A stretch of 64,000 nt of DNA, taken from positions 62,001 through 126,000 of the forward strand of contig NZ_JAUTXR010000180.1 of NCBI RefSeq assembly GCF_030658505.1, read 5' to 3'. Source of the stretch: Stenotrophomonas raiganjensis (SeqCode). GTDB taxonomy: Bacteria > Pseudomonadota > Gammaproteobacteria > Xanthomonadales > Xanthomonadaceae. A program made the translations under genes and the position numbers. Below, piece by piece: positions 17,300-27,396 of this stretch; position 1 is the stretch's first letter, and every line of letters starts with the position of its first letter. Below the pieces are notes generated by a model, which saw only the letters and a program-made list of their open reading frames with translations, was not told where the DNA came from and ran no database searches.

Positions 17300-18277
17300 T
17301 CAATAGCGCAGCAGGGCCGAACCCCACGTGAAGCCGCCACCGAAGGCTTCCAGCAGCAGCAGCTGGCCGCGCTCGACCTTGCCCGAACGCACGGCCGCAT
17401 CCAGCGCCAGCGGTACCGAGCCGGACGAGGTATTGCCATGCTTGTCGACGGTGACCACCACCTGGTCCATCGACATGTCCAGGCGCTTGGCGGTGGCTTC
17501 GATGATGCGCAGGTTGGCCTGGTGCGGAATCAGCCAGTCCAGGTCGGACTTGTCCAGGCCGTTGGCGGCCAGGGTCTCGTCCACGACGGAGTCCAGCGCC
17601 TTGACGGCGTACTTGAACACGTCGTTGCCCTTCATGTTGATGGTGCCGCCCCCATTGGCGCCGTCCTTGAAGCCGGTCGAGACACCGACCGGATTCCACA
17701 GCAGTTCCTTCTTGCTGCCATCGGCATGCAGGTGGGTGCTGAGGATGCCGGTCTCTTCGTCGGCCTTGAGCACGACGGCGCCGGCGCCATCGCCGAACAG
17801 CACGCAGGTGGTGCGATCGTTCCAGTCAACCATGCGGGTCAGCGTTTCGGTGCCGATCACCAGCACATGCTTGCAGTCGCCGGAACGGATGAACTTGTCG
17901 GCCACGCCCAACGCGAACACGAAGCCCGAGCAGGCCGCATTGACGTCGAAGGCAGGGCACCCCGCAACACCGAGCTTGGCCTGGATCAGGCACGCGGTGG
18001 ACGGGAAAATAAGGTCAGGCGTGGTCGTACCGACCACGATCATGTCGAGCTGCGAGGCATCGATGCCTGCGGCTTCAAGCGCACGCAGGGCGGCGTTGTA
18101 GCCAAGGTCGCTGGTGGTTTCGCCTTCGGCCGCGATGTGCCGTTCACGAATTCCGGTACGCGACTGGATCCACTCATCCGAGGTTTCGACCATTTTTTCC
18201 AGGTCGGCGTTGGTCAGGACTTTTTCCGGCAAATAGCTACCGGTGCCCGCGATCCTCGAGTAGATCCGCTTGCTCAT
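17300..18277 (-). CDS. fabH: Beta-ketoacyl-ACP synthase III
   Basis: A 325-residue initiating condensing enzyme that joins acetyl-CoA (or a branched starter) to malonyl-ACP. ATG 18277 gives [18 protein letters not shown] and a better distance to AGGAAA than the ATG three bases earlier. The catalytic triad is visible: Cys in [11 protein letters not shown], His in [10 protein letters not shown] and Asn in [12 protein letters not shown]. The C-terminal [15 protein letters not shown] is family-typical. rpmF and yceD precede it. plsX, which sits between rpmF and fabH in many proteobacteria, is absent here. Confidence 0.95.
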   Translation of the reverse strand: MSKRIYSRIAGTGSYLPEKVLTNADLEKMVETSDEWIQSRTGIRERHIAAEGETTSDLGYNAALRALEAAGIDASQLDMIVVGTTTPDLIFPSTACLIQAKLGVAGCPAFDVNAACSGFVFALGVADKFIRSGDCKHVLVIGTETLTRMVDWNDRTTCVLFGDGAGAVVLKADEETGILSTHLHADGSKKELLWNPVGVSTGFKDGANGGGTINMKGNDVFKYAVKALDSVVDETLAANGLDKSDLDWLIPHQANLRIIEATAKRLDMSMDQVVVTVDKHGNTSSGSVPLALDAAVRSGKVERGQLLLLEAFGGGFTWGSALLRY

Positions 18278-18368
18278 CATGTTTCCTGTTGCGCGGGCCG
18301 CCGATCACCGGCACGCCCGGGAAAGAAGGCAAAGGCCGCTGCCCGGAGGCAGCGGCCTTCCCGGCACA

Positions 18369-18563
18369 TCAATCTTCTTCGACGGCCGAGGTCTTGGTCT
18401 GGATGACCTTCTTGCCGCGGTAGAAACCATCGGCAGTGATGTGGTGACGCAGATGCACTTCGCCGGTGGTCGGGTCGGTCGACAGCTGCTTGGCGCTCAG
18501 GGCGTCATGCGAACGGCGCTGGCCGCGGCGGGACGGGGTAACACGGGATTTCTGGACAGCCAT
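18369..18563 (-). CDS. rpmF: 50S ribosomal protein L32
   Basis: A 64-residue basic protein from ATG 18563 ([20 protein letters not shown]), the invariant L32 N-terminus. The C-terminal half has [18 protein letters not shown]. The zinc-binding cysteines found in some L32 are absent, as is normal for this lineage. It lies between yceD and fabH on the same strand, the conserved yceD-rpmF-fab order. Confidence 0.96.
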   Translation of the reverse strand: MAVQKSRVTPSRRGQRRSHDALSAKQLSTDPTTGEVHLRHHITADGFYRGKKVIQTKTSAVEED

Positions 18564-18670
18564 GGGATTGCTCCAAACTCGGTTCGTTTTGCTTCGTCGT
18601 TTCGTCGCACAGGACGCCAGCGCCCAGCACACTTTTCGCTTTCGCCGCAGCCGCCGACGACAACCGGCTG

Positions 18671-19180
18671 CTATTGTTTCTTCAATGCCGCCAACGCCGC
18701 AAACGGGTTGGCCTTCTTTGTTTCTTCTTCGCTCGGCGCCCAGTCCTTGTCGACTGCTTCACCGTCGGGCGACAGCGGCACCACAGGCACCGCCAGCACC
18801 AACTCGTCCTCGACCAGGTCCAGCGGACGCAGCTGGCCATCTTCCGGCACCAGCAACGCCTCGTATTCCTCCGGCAGGGACGATTCCTCGTCCTCGTCGC
18901 GGATCAGGCCAAGCCTCTGGGTCACCTTCACCGGCAACAGGAATCGCTGCATGCTGCGCTGACAGGTCAGCGGCAACGCGGTGTCGATGGTCAGTTCCAC
19001 ATAGGATACCCGCAAGACGTCGTCGCGACCGAATTCAAGCGAGTAGACACACTCGCCGTCGGTATCTGCGACCAACCCCTGCAGGCGGGTCAATTCAGCC
19101 AGGGAGACCTGACCGTCGAAGCGCCTTCGCGCTACAACCATCCGCCAGGCATCCAGCGTTTCGGGCACGTTCGCGGACAT
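18671..19180 (-). CDS. yceD: YceD/DUF177 family protein
   Basis: A 169-residue protein from ATG 19180 ([21 protein letters not shown]). It shows the DUF177 features: an N-terminal strand-rich part ([20 protein letters not shown]), a Cys-containing TLPLTCQR-like motif ([13 protein letters not shown]) and an acidic C-terminal segment [16 protein letters not shown]. YceD homologues are encoded just before rpmF in most bacteria and have been linked to 23S rRNA or large-subunit biogenesis. It is co-directional with rpmF, and maf is divergent on the other side with 113 bases between. Confidence 0.9.
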   Translation of the reverse strand: MSANVPETLDAWRMVVARRRFDGQVSLAELTRLQGLVADTDGECVYSLEFGRDDVLRVSYVELTIDTALPLTCQRSMQRFLLPVKVTQRLGLIRDEDEESSLPEEYEALLVPEDGQLRPLDLVEDELVLAVPVVPLSPDGEAVDKDWAPSEEETKKANPFAALAALKKQ

Positions 19181-19293
19181 AAGCCGCTGAATACTAAGGA
19201 TCGGGACCGCGGCTGTCAAATGCCCGCCATACAGGACTTGCTGCTGGCGTTGCCGGCGGGCCAGACTGCCGCACCCTGCCCTGGTATTCTCGC

Positions 19294-19863
19294 ATGTCAC
19301 TGGTCCTGGCCTCCACCTCGCGTTACCGCCGTGAACTGCTGCAACGGCTGGGCCTGCCGTTCGACTGCGCGCGCCCGGAGGTGGATGAAACGCCGTTGAA
19401 CGGCGAGGCCCCGCTCGCCCTGGCCACGCGCCTGGCCGCCACCAAGGCCGCCGAGGTGGCGGTGCGCTACCCGGGCGCCTGGGTGATCGGCTCGGACCAG
19501 GTGGCAGACCTGAACGGCCAGCCGCTGGGCAAGCCAGGCACGATCGAGGCCGCCCGTGCCCAGCTGGCGACGATGGCCGGGCAGACCGTGCGCTTCCACA
19601 CCGCCGTCTGTCTCAGTCGCAATGGAGATTCATTCACGGCCATCGACCTGACCGAAGTGCGTTTCCGCCCACTGGAACAGGGTGAGATCGCCCGCTATGT
19701 GGATGCCGAACTGCCGCTGGACTGCGCCGGCAGCTTCAAATGCGAGGGCCTGGGCATCAGCCTGTTCGAGGCGATCGACAACCGCGACCCCACCGCGCTG
19801 ATCGGCCTGCCGTTGATCGCCGTGTGCGGCTTGCTGCGCAAAGCAGGTTTCCCGGTGCCCTGA
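19294..19863 (+). CDS. Maf-family nucleotide pyrophosphatase (YceF type, m7GTP pyrophosphatase)
   Basis: A 189-residue Maf protein: LVLASTSRYRRELLQRLGLPF at the start (nucleotide-binding S-T-S-R-Y-R), DETPLNGE, then WVIGSDQVADLNGQPLGKPG with the catalytic Asp, and SFKCEGLGISLFEAIDNRD with the second conserved block. In E. coli the orthologous yceF is divergent to yceD-rpmF, exactly as here, which favours the m7GTP-specific YceF subgroup over the dTTP/UTP-specific YhdE. It hydrolyses modified nucleotides to monophosphates to keep them out of nucleic acids. Confidence 0.88.
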   Translation: MSLVLASTSRYRRELLQRLGLPFDCARPEVDETPLNGEAPLALATRLAATKAAEVAVRYPGAWVIGSDQVADLNGQPLGKPGTIEAARAQLATMAGQTVRFHTAVCLSRNGDSFTAIDLTEVRFRPLEQGEIARYVDAELPLDCAGSFKCEGLGISLFEAIDNRDPTALIGLPLIAVCGLLRKAGFPVP

Positions 19864-19866
19864 ACT

Positions 19867-19951
19867 GTAGAGCCGAGCCCATGCTCGGCTGCTCTTTTCG
19901 AGGCTGCCTGCCATCTGAATCGGAAGCAGCCGGGCATCGGCTCGGCTCTAC
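19867..19951. repeat. Dimeric SMAG repeat: two GTAG-headed palindromes in head-to-head inverted orientation
   Basis: GTAGAGCCGAGCCCATGCTCGG begins at 19867 (only the first 20 or so bases are the unit) and its inverted partner ends in CTCGGCTCTAC at 19951. Each arm is itself a hairpin and the two arms together make a larger inverted repeat around a 30-base middle. Such paired units are the common dimer form of S. maltophilia SMAG elements. It lies in the convergent gap between maf and the glycosyltransferase gene. Confidence 0.8.
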
Positions 19952-19965
19952 AGGACCAGAGGACC

Positions 19966-21801
19966 TCAACGAACCTCGAACGGCTGCTCCTGCCACGCCT
20001 CCACGCTGCCATCGCGGCCGTGCAGGCGCAGGCCCAGCCAATGCCGTCCCGGCGCCAGCGTGCCCGTATCCAAAGACGCATCGAAGCCCACTGCCGGATG
20101 CTGCGGGTCGGTGCTGCCCGGCCAGGCCTGGCGCACGTCGAAGGCGCGCCCGTAGCGCGCATCACCGATCGAGCGGCCATCGACCAGCACTTCCACCCGC
20201 GCCAGGCCGGCACCGTCCTTGAATGCCCAGCCCTTGATGGCGAGCGTGCCGGACACCGTCTCGCCATTGGCGGGCGCGTCCAGCCAGGCCATCGCCGGGG
20301 TCACGCATGCGCCGGGTGCGCGCTGCGCCGGCAACCGGAACAGCAGGAAACGCTGGAAGCCATGATCGCTGCTGACCACGCGCGGTGCCGGCAACGGCCC
20401 CACCTGCTCGCAGATGGCGTGATAGCGCTCGAGCAGATCGCGATAGCGCTGATCACTGGGTGACAGCACCAGCAGCATCGGCACCGATCGCTCGCCCTCA
20501 TGCAGCAGGCCCCACTGCGCCAGCTGCGCGGTGCGGCCATGCTTGTCGTTGAGCGGGTGCGGCAGTACCTCGATGTCCCCGTTGCCAAGCTGGAAGCCCA
20601 GCTCGGCCCCTACCTTGAAGTTCCCGGCCAGCACCCGCGTGCCTGGCGGCATCTGCTGCAGCTCTTCGCGCACGGCCACTGCCAACGGCTGCCAGCCTGC
20701 GAAATTGCGCGGGTAGTACTTGCTGCCCGCCAACTGCTCGCGCAGCGCAGGCGTGGATGCCATCAGGTAATAGCCGAACGCCAGCACCATGCCTGCGCCC
20801 GCCAGCCACCAGCCGGTGCGCCGCAACCAGCGCGGCCAGCCGTTGAGCACCACCGGCACCGCCACCAGCAGGGCCAGGTAGCCCGGCAGCGGCCAGTGGA
20901 AACTGATGCGCTCGACGTCGGTGAAGAAGCCCAGCAGGAAGATGCCCAGCGTGGATACGCCTCCCACCAGCCCGAAGTAGCGCCACTGCACGCGCGCGCC
21001 ACCGCCGCTGCGGGTACCGGCCAGCGCCACCTTCCACATCGCCATGCACAGGATCGGGGTGACCAGCATCGGCTGGATCACCAGGAACCACAGCCCCCCC
21101 CACTCGAAGGCCCACGGATGGCGCTCAACCACCTGGAACTTCAGGCCGGCATCGTGGTTGTCTGCGTTCCATGCCAGCAACGGCAGCCATGCCAGCACGC
21201 CCACCGCCAGTGCCACCCACACGCGTGGATCACCCAGCATGCGCCGCCCCTGCGGCAACGCCAGCAGCGCGATGAAGCCAACACCGATGACACCAATGAA
21301 GCGGTAGTGGCTGAGCGCACCGATTGCCAGGCCCAACGCCAGCTTCATCGCTGACGATGCGTCGACGTTGTGCAGCAGTCGCGCGCCGGCGTGCAGGCAG
21401 ATCGCCGCCGCCAGTGCCATCGGCACATCCGGCACGGCCAGCAGGCCCAGCGTGGCCGACAACGGCATCAACAGCGTCAGGCTGCCCGCCTGCCAGCCGG
21501 CCACGTTGCCGAACCAGCGCGTGGCCGTGCGCACCACCAGCAACGGCAGCACTGCACCGATGGCCAGGAACGGCAGGCGCAGGGCGAGCACGTGGTGGCC
21601 GCCGATCTCCACGCCCAGGCGCGCCAGCCATGCGGTCAGCCCGGGCAGATCGGAATAGGCAGCGGCCAGATGCTGGCCCTCCTGCCAATAGAACGCTTCG
21701 TCGACGAACAGCGGCAAGCGCGCAGCCACCACCAGCTTGGCCGCTGTGACCAGCGTCCACAACCAGAGAAATATCGTTCGCGCGCGCTGTTCGCCTTGCA
21801 T
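19966..21801 (-). CDS. Glycosyltransferase family 39 (ArnT-like) membrane protein
   Basis: A 611-residue protein with an ArnT/PMT-type N-terminus: first membrane span, then FVDEAFYWQEGQHLA, where the acidic DE pair after span 1 is the expected catalytic/metal position, followed by about ten further spans up to residue 350. The C-terminal soluble half contains a region with SKYYPRNFAGW and then a beta-rich Ig-like domain (residues about 520-611: NGETVSGTLAIKGWAF, VEVLVDGRSIG). These enzymes transfer a sugar from a polyprenyl-phosphate donor to lipid or protein acceptors at the periplasmic face. Donor and acceptor are unknown. It is divergent from the MoxR operon. Confidence 0.78.
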   Translation of the reverse strand: MQGEQRARTIFLWLWTLVTAAKLVVAARLPLFVDEAFYWQEGQHLAAAYSDLPGLTAWLARLGVEIGGHHVLALRLPFLAIGAVLPLLVVRTATRWFGNVAGWQAGSLTLLMPLSATLGLLAVPDVPMALAAAICLHAGARLLHNVDASSAMKLALGLAIGALSHYRFIGVIGVGFIALLALPQGRRMLGDPRVWVALAVGVLAWLPLLAWNADNHDAGLKFQVVERHPWAFEWGGLWFLVIQPMLVTPILCMAMWKVALAGTRSGGGARVQWRYFGLVGGVSTLGIFLLGFFTDVERISFHWPLPGYLALLVAVPVVLNGWPRWLRRTGWWLAGAGMVLAFGYYLMASTPALREQLAGSKYYPRNFAGWQPLAVAVREELQQMPPGTRVLAGNFKVGAELGFQLGNGDIEVLPHPLNDKHGRTAQLAQWGLLHEGERSVPMLLVLSPSDQRYRDLLERYHAICEQVGPLPAPRVVSSDHGFQRFLLFRLPAQRAPGACVTPAMAWLDAPANGETVSGTLAIKGWAFKDGAGLARVEVLVDGRSIGDARYGRAFDVRQAWPGSTDPQHPAVGFDASLDTGTLAPGRHWLGLRLHGRDGSVEAWQEQPFEVR

Positions 21802-21843
21802 TGCTCTATGGATAATCGAATGGATTCCAGATCTGAGACGATC

Positions 21844-22797
<954 letters not shown>

Positions 22798-22799
22798 AG

Positions 22800-23744
22800 G
22801 TGGCCACACGCTGGGCACGACTGCAGCTGCTGGCCCGCCCGCGCCGGCCGGAAGCGCTGCCGCAACGCCTGGATCGCCATCGCATCTACGTGCTGCCTAC
22901 CCGCTTCGGCCTGTTCGTTGCCACGGTGCTGGCAGCGATGCTGCTGGGCGCATTGAACTACAACAACAACCCGGCGCTGTTGTTGGCCCTGCTGCTGGCG
23001 GCAGCAGCGATCGCCAGCGCCATCGCCGCGCACCTGCAGCTGTCCGGCGTGCAGATCGATGCGATCTCCGCCGAGCCGGTTCCCGCCGGGCAGCCACTGC
23101 AGCTGCGCGTGGACCTGTCGCTGCGCGATCCCCGCGCACGTCATGGCCTGCACCTGCAACTGGGCGACAGCGAAGCCTGGACCTCGCTGCCTGCCCACGG
23201 CCGGGGCGAAGTGGAACTGCCGGTCCCCAGCGAGCGCCGTGGTTGGCTGGAGCTGCCACGCATCCGCCTGTCCACCACGCAACCGCTGGGGCTGGTGCGG
23301 GCGTGGTCATGGGTGTGGCCGGAACAGCCGCTGCTGGTCTATCCGCTGCCCGAAGCACTGGCCCCTGCACTGCCCGAGAGCGGCAGCGATCCACTGCACA
23401 CCCGCGCCCATGCCAGCGGCGAAGAGCTGCACCAGCTGCGTCCATACCGCGCGGGTGATGCACCGCGCAGCATTTCCTGGAAGCACTCGGCGCGCCGCGA
23501 CAGCCTGCTGGTACGCGAGTACGAGAAGCCGATCGGCATCGACGTCATCCTGGACTGGCGCACGCTGACGGCACTGGGCCAGGAAGCGCGCATCGCGCGG
23601 CTGGCGCGCTGGGTGGACATGGCCGAGCGCGAAGGCCGCCGCTATACCCTGCTGCTGCCGGGCCACCCTCCCTTCGGGCCCGGCCAGGGCGCCAGCCACC
23701 ACCACCTGTGCCTGCGCGCACTGGCGTTGATGCCGCATGGTTGA
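22800..23744 (+). CDS. DUF58 domain protein
   Basis: A 314-residue protein starting at GTG 22800, two bases after the moxR stop. Two adjacent N-terminal membrane segments (residues about 35-80) are followed by a periplasm- or cytosol-facing domain with the DUF58 hallmark: LRPYRAGDAPRSISWKHSARRDSLLVREY near residues 215-243 (key parts YRAGD and WKHSAR). These proteins are presumed substrates or partners of the neighbouring MoxR ATPase. The last eight bases overlap the start of the transglutaminase gene. Confidence 0.88.
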   Translation: MATRWARLQLLARPRRPEALPQRLDRHRIYVLPTRFGLFVATVLAAMLLGALNYNNNPALLLALLLAAAAIASAIAAHLQLSGVQIDAISAEPVPAGQPLQLRVDLSLRDPRARHGLHLQLGDSEAWTSLPAHGRGEVELPVPSERRGWLELPRIRLSTTQPLGLVRAWSWVWPEQPLLVYPLPEALAPALPESGSDPLHTRAHASGEELHQLRPYRAGDAPRSISWKHSARRDSLLVREYEKPIGIDVILDWRTLTALGQEARIARLARWVDMAEREGRRYTLLLPGHPPFGPGQGASHHHLCLRALALMPHG

Positions 23745-25686
23745 GATCGCCCCCCTGCTCGACCGCAACGCACGCAACTGGACACTGGCCAGTGCGGCAC
23801 TGGCGCTGTTGCCGTTGCTGCTGCAGCTGGCGCCACTGCTGGCGGGCGTGATCGCCGTCGCAGCCATCGTGACTGCCACCCTGTCGTGGCGAAAGGCACT
23901 GCCGATGCCGGTGCGCCTGCTGCTGGTGCTGGCCATGCTCGCCGCGATCGTGTGGCAGATGGGGATGGTGCGCCCCGGCCGGGATACCGGCTGTGCGCTG
24001 CTGGCGGCAATGCTGGCGATCAAGTCCAGCGAGCTGCGCACCCTGCGTGATGCGCGCAGCCTGCTCGGGTTCGCGCTGTTCTCGCCGTTTGCGGCATTCC
24101 TGCTCGACCAGGGGCCGCTGACCACGGCATTGGCTGCACTGGCCGGGGTCAGCGCGCTGGTTGCCCTGCAGCGTCTGGCGCATGAGGAAGGCCATGCCGG
24201 CCGCCTGCCGCTGCGTGGCCAGCTGCGCGGGGTCGGCCGCCTGCTGGTGATCGGCCTGCCGCTGGCGCTGGCCAGCTTCTGGCTGTTCCCGCGCCTTGCA
24301 ACGCCACTGTGGGGTGTTCCCGAACGTGCCGTCGGCACCCCGGGGCTGTCCGACAGCATGGAGCCCGGCCAATGGCTGGACCTGATGGCCGATGACACCC
24401 CGGCGCTGCGCGTGCAGTTCTTCGGCGCCGTGCCCGAGCCGGCGCAGCGCTACTGGCGCGGCCCGGTACTGACCGCTTTCGATGGCCGACGCTGGACGCG
24501 CGACCGGGCCAGCGCACGGCGGCCCGCGGCAGTGGTTGATACCGATGCACAGGGCTGGGACTACCAGATCGATTACGAGCCGACCGACCGCCGCCAGCTG
24601 GTGGCGCTGGACCTGCCAAGCCGCGCGCCTGCGGGCAGCATGCTGGATGCGGACATGAGCCTGAGCAGCGATCGCTCGCTGGCATCGCTGAGCCGCTGGC
24701 GACTGCATTCGGCACCACCGCAACGCTTCGACAGCACGCTGTCGCCCTACCTGCGACGCGCGACGCTGCAGCTGCCCGCCGGCTTCAATCCACGCACAGC
24801 CACCCTGGCCCGGCAATGGCGGCAGGACGCCGGCAGCGATGACGAGGCCATCGTCCGCCGCGCGCTGCAGTGGATCACCACCGATTTTTCCTACACGCTG
24901 GAAACGCCCCCGGCCGGGCGTGATCCGGTCGACGAGTTCCTGTTCGGCTACAAGGCCGGCTTCTGTGAACACTTCAGCGCCGCCTTCGTGGTGCTGATGC
25001 GCAATGCCGGCATTCCGGCACGCGTGGTCACCGGCTTTGCCGGCGGCACCCGCAACCGTCTGGGCGACTACTGGATCGTGCGGCGGATGGACGCCCACGC
25101 CTGGGCCGAAGTGTGGTTGCCGGAGCGTGGCTGGGTGCGCGTCGACCCCACCGCTGCCGTGGCACCGGAACGCATCCTGGACACCCTCGACGAGCGCCTG
25201 CAGGCCGCTACCGACAGCCCATTGCAGCAGCGCTGGCTGCAGCTGGGACAGATGGGCGACTGGCTGCGCCGCGGCTGGAATGATCTGGTGCTGTCCTTCG
25301 ACGCGCGCCGCCAGCAGCAACTGCTCAAGCCGTTCGGGCTGGACGACCTCGGGCCCGGGCAGCTGATCACCGGCTTCACGATCACTGCGGTGCTGGCATT
25401 GGCGTGGATGGCCTGGCTGCTGGCCCGTGGCGAGCGCGAACGCGATCCGCTGCTGCGCGCCTGGCATGGGCTGGGCCGGCGCTACGGCCGCCTCGGGTTG
25501 GCCCGGCACCCCCATGAAACCGCGCAGGACTGGGCGCGGCGGGTGCACGCCCAGCGCCCCGATCCTGCCCTGCTCGCGCTCAGCCAGCGTTTCGCCGACG
25601 CGCGTTACGCTGGAACTTGCACCGACCTCGCTTCATTATTGCGGGACCTGCGCAGGCATCGCCCGACTTCCGGAGCCTCCCCATGA
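23737..25686 (+). CDS. TgpA-like transglutaminase/DUF3488 membrane protein
   Basis: A 649-residue protein with a block of N-terminal spans (residues about 15-190), a periplasmic transglutaminase-like domain and a C-terminal span near 545-570. The Cys-His-Asp triad is visible: Cys410 in GFCEHFSAAF, His454 in DAHAWAEVW and Asp470 in VRVDPTAAV. This matches TgpA of Pseudomonas, an essential inner-membrane protein of uncertain cell-envelope function. It overlaps DUF58 by eight bases and the following lipoprotein gene by four, so the four genes are one operon. Confidence 0.9.
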   Translation: MVEIAPLLDRNARNWTLASAALALLPLLLQLAPLLAGVIAVAAIVTATLSWRKALPMPVRLLLVLAMLAAIVWQMGMVRPGRDTGCALLAAMLAIKSSELRTLRDARSLLGFALFSPFAAFLLDQGPLTTALAALAGVSALVALQRLAHEEGHAGRLPLRGQLRGVGRLLVIGLPLALASFWLFPRLATPLWGVPERAVGTPGLSDSMEPGQWLDLMADDTPALRVQFFGAVPEPAQRYWRGPVLTAFDGRRWTRDRASARRPAAVVDTDAQGWDYQIDYEPTDRRQLVALDLPSRAPAGSMLDADMSLSSDRSLASLSRWRLHSAPPQRFDSTLSPYLRRATLQLPAGFNPRTATLARQWRQDAGSDDEAIVRRALQWITTDFSYTLETPPAGRDPVDEFLFGYKAGFCEHFSAAFVVLMRNAGIPARVVTGFAGGTRNRLGDYWIVRRMDAHAWAEVWLPERGWVRVDPTAAVAPERILDTLDERLQAATDSPLQQRWLQLGQMGDWLRRGWNDLVLSFDARRQQQLLKPFGLDDLGPGQLITGFTITAVLALAWMAWLLARGERERDPLLRAWHGLGRRYGRLGLARHPHETAQDWARRVHAQRPDPALLALSQRFADARYAGTCTDLASLLRDLRRHRPTSGASP

Positions 25687-26210
25687 ACACCAAGTTCCTT
25701 CTCACCGCTGTGGCCACGCTGGCCCTGTCGGCCTGCGCCACGGCCCCCAAGCCGCTGCAGGGACAGTTCAGCCTGGTCTCCCCGCGCGACTCGGTCGCCA
25801 CCCAGCAGGTCGGCACGCCGGTCCGTTGGGGCGGTCGCATCATCGAAACCAAGCCCGGCCAGGGCGAGACCTGCTTCCAGATGATCTCGCGCCCGCTCAA
25901 CGCCAGTGGCCGACCGAACACCACCTCGTCCGACGCCAGCGACGGCCGCTTCATCGCCTGCCGCGCCGGTTTCTACGACCCGGCCGTGTTTGAAGCCGGC
26001 CGTGACGTGACCTTCATCGGCAAGATCGACGGCTACCAGAACACCCGCATCGGGGACTACGACTACCGCCTGCCGAAGCTGTCGGCCGATGTGATCTACC
26101 TCTGGCCGGAACAGCGCCAGGTCGACGTCGTGCCCTACCCCTATGGCCCGTGGGGCCCTGGCCCGTATGGGCCGTACTGGGGTGGTTACGGCCGCTGGGG
26201 CTGGTGGTGA
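25683..26210 (+). CDS. Slp-family outer-membrane lipoprotein
   Basis: A 175-residue lipoprotein starting at ATG 25683, overlapping the upstream stop (ATGA). The signal peptide ends in the lipobox LSAC with lipidated Cys18. The body has the Slp fold landmarks: QVGTPVRWGGRIIETKPGQGETCFQMI and RFIACRAGFYDPAVFEAGRDVTFIGK (key parts VRWGG and FIG.I.G), and ends in a Gly/Pro/Tyr/Trp-rich tail. Slp proteins are starvation- or stationary-phase-linked lipoproteins of unknown function. A strong terminator follows, closing the MoxR operon. Confidence 0.87.
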   Translation: MNTKFLLTAVATLALSACATAPKPLQGQFSLVSPRDSVATQQVGTPVRWGGRIIETKPGQGETCFQMISRPLNASGRPNTTSSDASDGRFIACRAGFYDPAVFEAGRDVTFIGKIDGYQNTRIGDYDYRLPKLSADVIYLWPEQRQVDVVPYPYGPWGPGPYGPYWGGYGRWGWW

Positions 26211-26233
26211 TCAGTGCCCGCAACGCATGATGG

Positions 26234-26260
26234 AAAAGGCCGCCCCCGGGCGGCCTTTTT
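26234..26260 (+). terminator. Intrinsic terminator of the moxR operon
   Basis: AAAAGGCCGCC-cccg-GGCGGCCTTTTT: a GC-rich stem directly followed by five T, 24 bases after the Slp stop codon. It is symmetrical enough also to stop minus-strand transcripts of hinT. Confidence 0.9.
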
Positions 26261-26287
26261 CGTCCCTGCAGGGCGTGGCTGGGGGCT

Positions 26288-26647
26288 TCAACGCCCCGGC
26301 GTACCGAAATGCCCCAGCTGCGCACCGGCCAGCAGGTGCATGTGGATGTGGAACACGGTCTGCCCGGCATGCTCGCGGCAGTTCATCACGATGCGGTAGC
26401 CGTCCTGCGCGAACCCCTCGCGACGCGCGTACTCGGCTGCAGCCAACGCCAGCTTGCCGATCAGGTGCGCCTGCGACGGCTGCAGGTCGTCCAGGGTCGG
26501 GATGATCTCGTTCTTCGGAATGAACAGCACGTGCACCGGCGCCTGCGGTGCGATGTCCTTGAAGCCCAGCACCTCGTCATCCTCGTAGACGATGGTGGCC
26601 GGGATCTCGCGACGGATGATCTTGCTGAAGAGGGTTTCGTTGCTCAT
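26288..26647 (-). CDS. hinT: HIT-family protein, purine nucleoside phosphoramidase
   Basis: A 119-residue protein from ATG 26647 (MSNETLFSKIIRREIPA). The histidine triad HIHMHLLAG lies near residues 104-112 (H-x-H-x-H), and the conserved IVYEDDEVLGFKDIAPQAPVH block (key parts YEDD and F.DI.PQAP.H) precedes it. Length and sequence match the Hint branch, which hydrolyses adenosine 5'-phosphoramidates. It is co-directional with recR upstream, with 67 bases between. Confidence 0.92.
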   Translation of the reverse strand: MSNETLFSKIIRREIPATIVYEDDEVLGFKDIAPQAPVHVLFIPKNEIIPTLDDLQPSQAHLIGKLALAAAEYARREGFAQDGYRIVMNCREHAGQTVFHIHMHLLAGAQLGHFGTPGR

Positions 26648-26714
26648 GGTCGGCCTCGGCGGGAATGTCTCCCGCATTGTAGGCCGCGCGCGCCGGGCCA
26701 TGCCCAGCCTTCGC

Positions 26715-27314
26715 TCAATCGCGGAATTCGCTGCGCGTCCCGAACGCGTGTGACAGCGTGCCGCGGTCAACGTATTCCAGCTCACCGCCCAGGGGCAGCC
26801 CCTGCGCCAGGCGGCTCGGCTGCACCTTGCGCGCACGCGCAAGCTGCGCGAGGTAATGCGCGGTGGCCTCGCCTTCAACGGTGGCACTGGTGGCGATGAT
26901 CAGCTCCTGCACCTCGCCTTCGGCCAGGCGCTGCTCCAGCTGCTCCAGGCCCAGTTCGCGCGGGCCGACGCCATCGAGCGGTGACAGGCGCCCCTGCAGC
27001 ACGAAGTAGACACCGCGGAAACCCGTCGCGTTCTCGATCGCGAGACGATCGGCCGGCGATTCAACCACGCACAGCTGGCTGCGTTCGCGGCTGCCGTTGG
27101 CGCAGGTCGGGCACAGCTCGGACTCACTGAAATCACGGCACTGCGCACAGTGGCCAATGCGTTCCACCGCCAGCGCCAGCGTCTCGGCCAAGCGCTGGCC
27201 ACCTTCGCGCTCACGCTCGAGCAGGTGGTAGGCCATGCGCTGCGCGGTCTTCTGGCCCACGCCAGGCAGCACCCGCAACGCATCGATCAATTGTTCAAGC
27301 AGGGGTGCGGACAC
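26715..27314 (-). CDS. recR: Recombination mediator protein RecR
   Basis: A 199-residue protein. The helix-hairpin-helix [17 protein letters not shown] is at residues 16-32, the zinc finger at about 57-72 (CAQC...CPTC), and the Toprim domain carries [25 protein letters not shown] (E in VVE) and the later [12 protein letters not shown]. RecR works with RecF and RecO to load RecA on gapped DNA. It belongs to the conserved dnaX-ybaB-recR run. Confidence 0.96.
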   Translation of the reverse strand: MSAPLLEQLIDALRVLPGVGQKTAQRMAYHLLEREREGGQRLAETLALAVERIGHCAQCRDFSESELCPTCANGSRERSQLCVVESPADRLAIENATGFRGVYFVLQGRLSPLDGVGPRELGLEQLEQRLAEGEVQELIIATSATVEGEATAHYLAQLARARKVQPSRLAQGLPLGGELEYVDRGTLSHAFGTRSEFRD

Positions 27315-27332
27315 GGCGGCATGCTTTCATGG

Positions 27333-27388
27333 CGTCGAGCACGCTCGACGGCTACAGGTTCCGTGGCACCCGCCTGCGCAGGTGCCAC
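27333..27388. repeat. SMAG-type repeat plus a second hairpin between ybaB and recR
   Basis: GTCGAGC-ac-GCTCGAC followed by GGCTAC (27333-27355) is an inverted GTAG-headed palindrome. Eight bases on, GTGGCACC (27363-27370) pairs with GGTGCCAC (27381-27388). Both lie in the 82-base ybaB-recR spacer. Confidence 0.65.
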
Positions 27389-27396
27389 TCTGGAAA

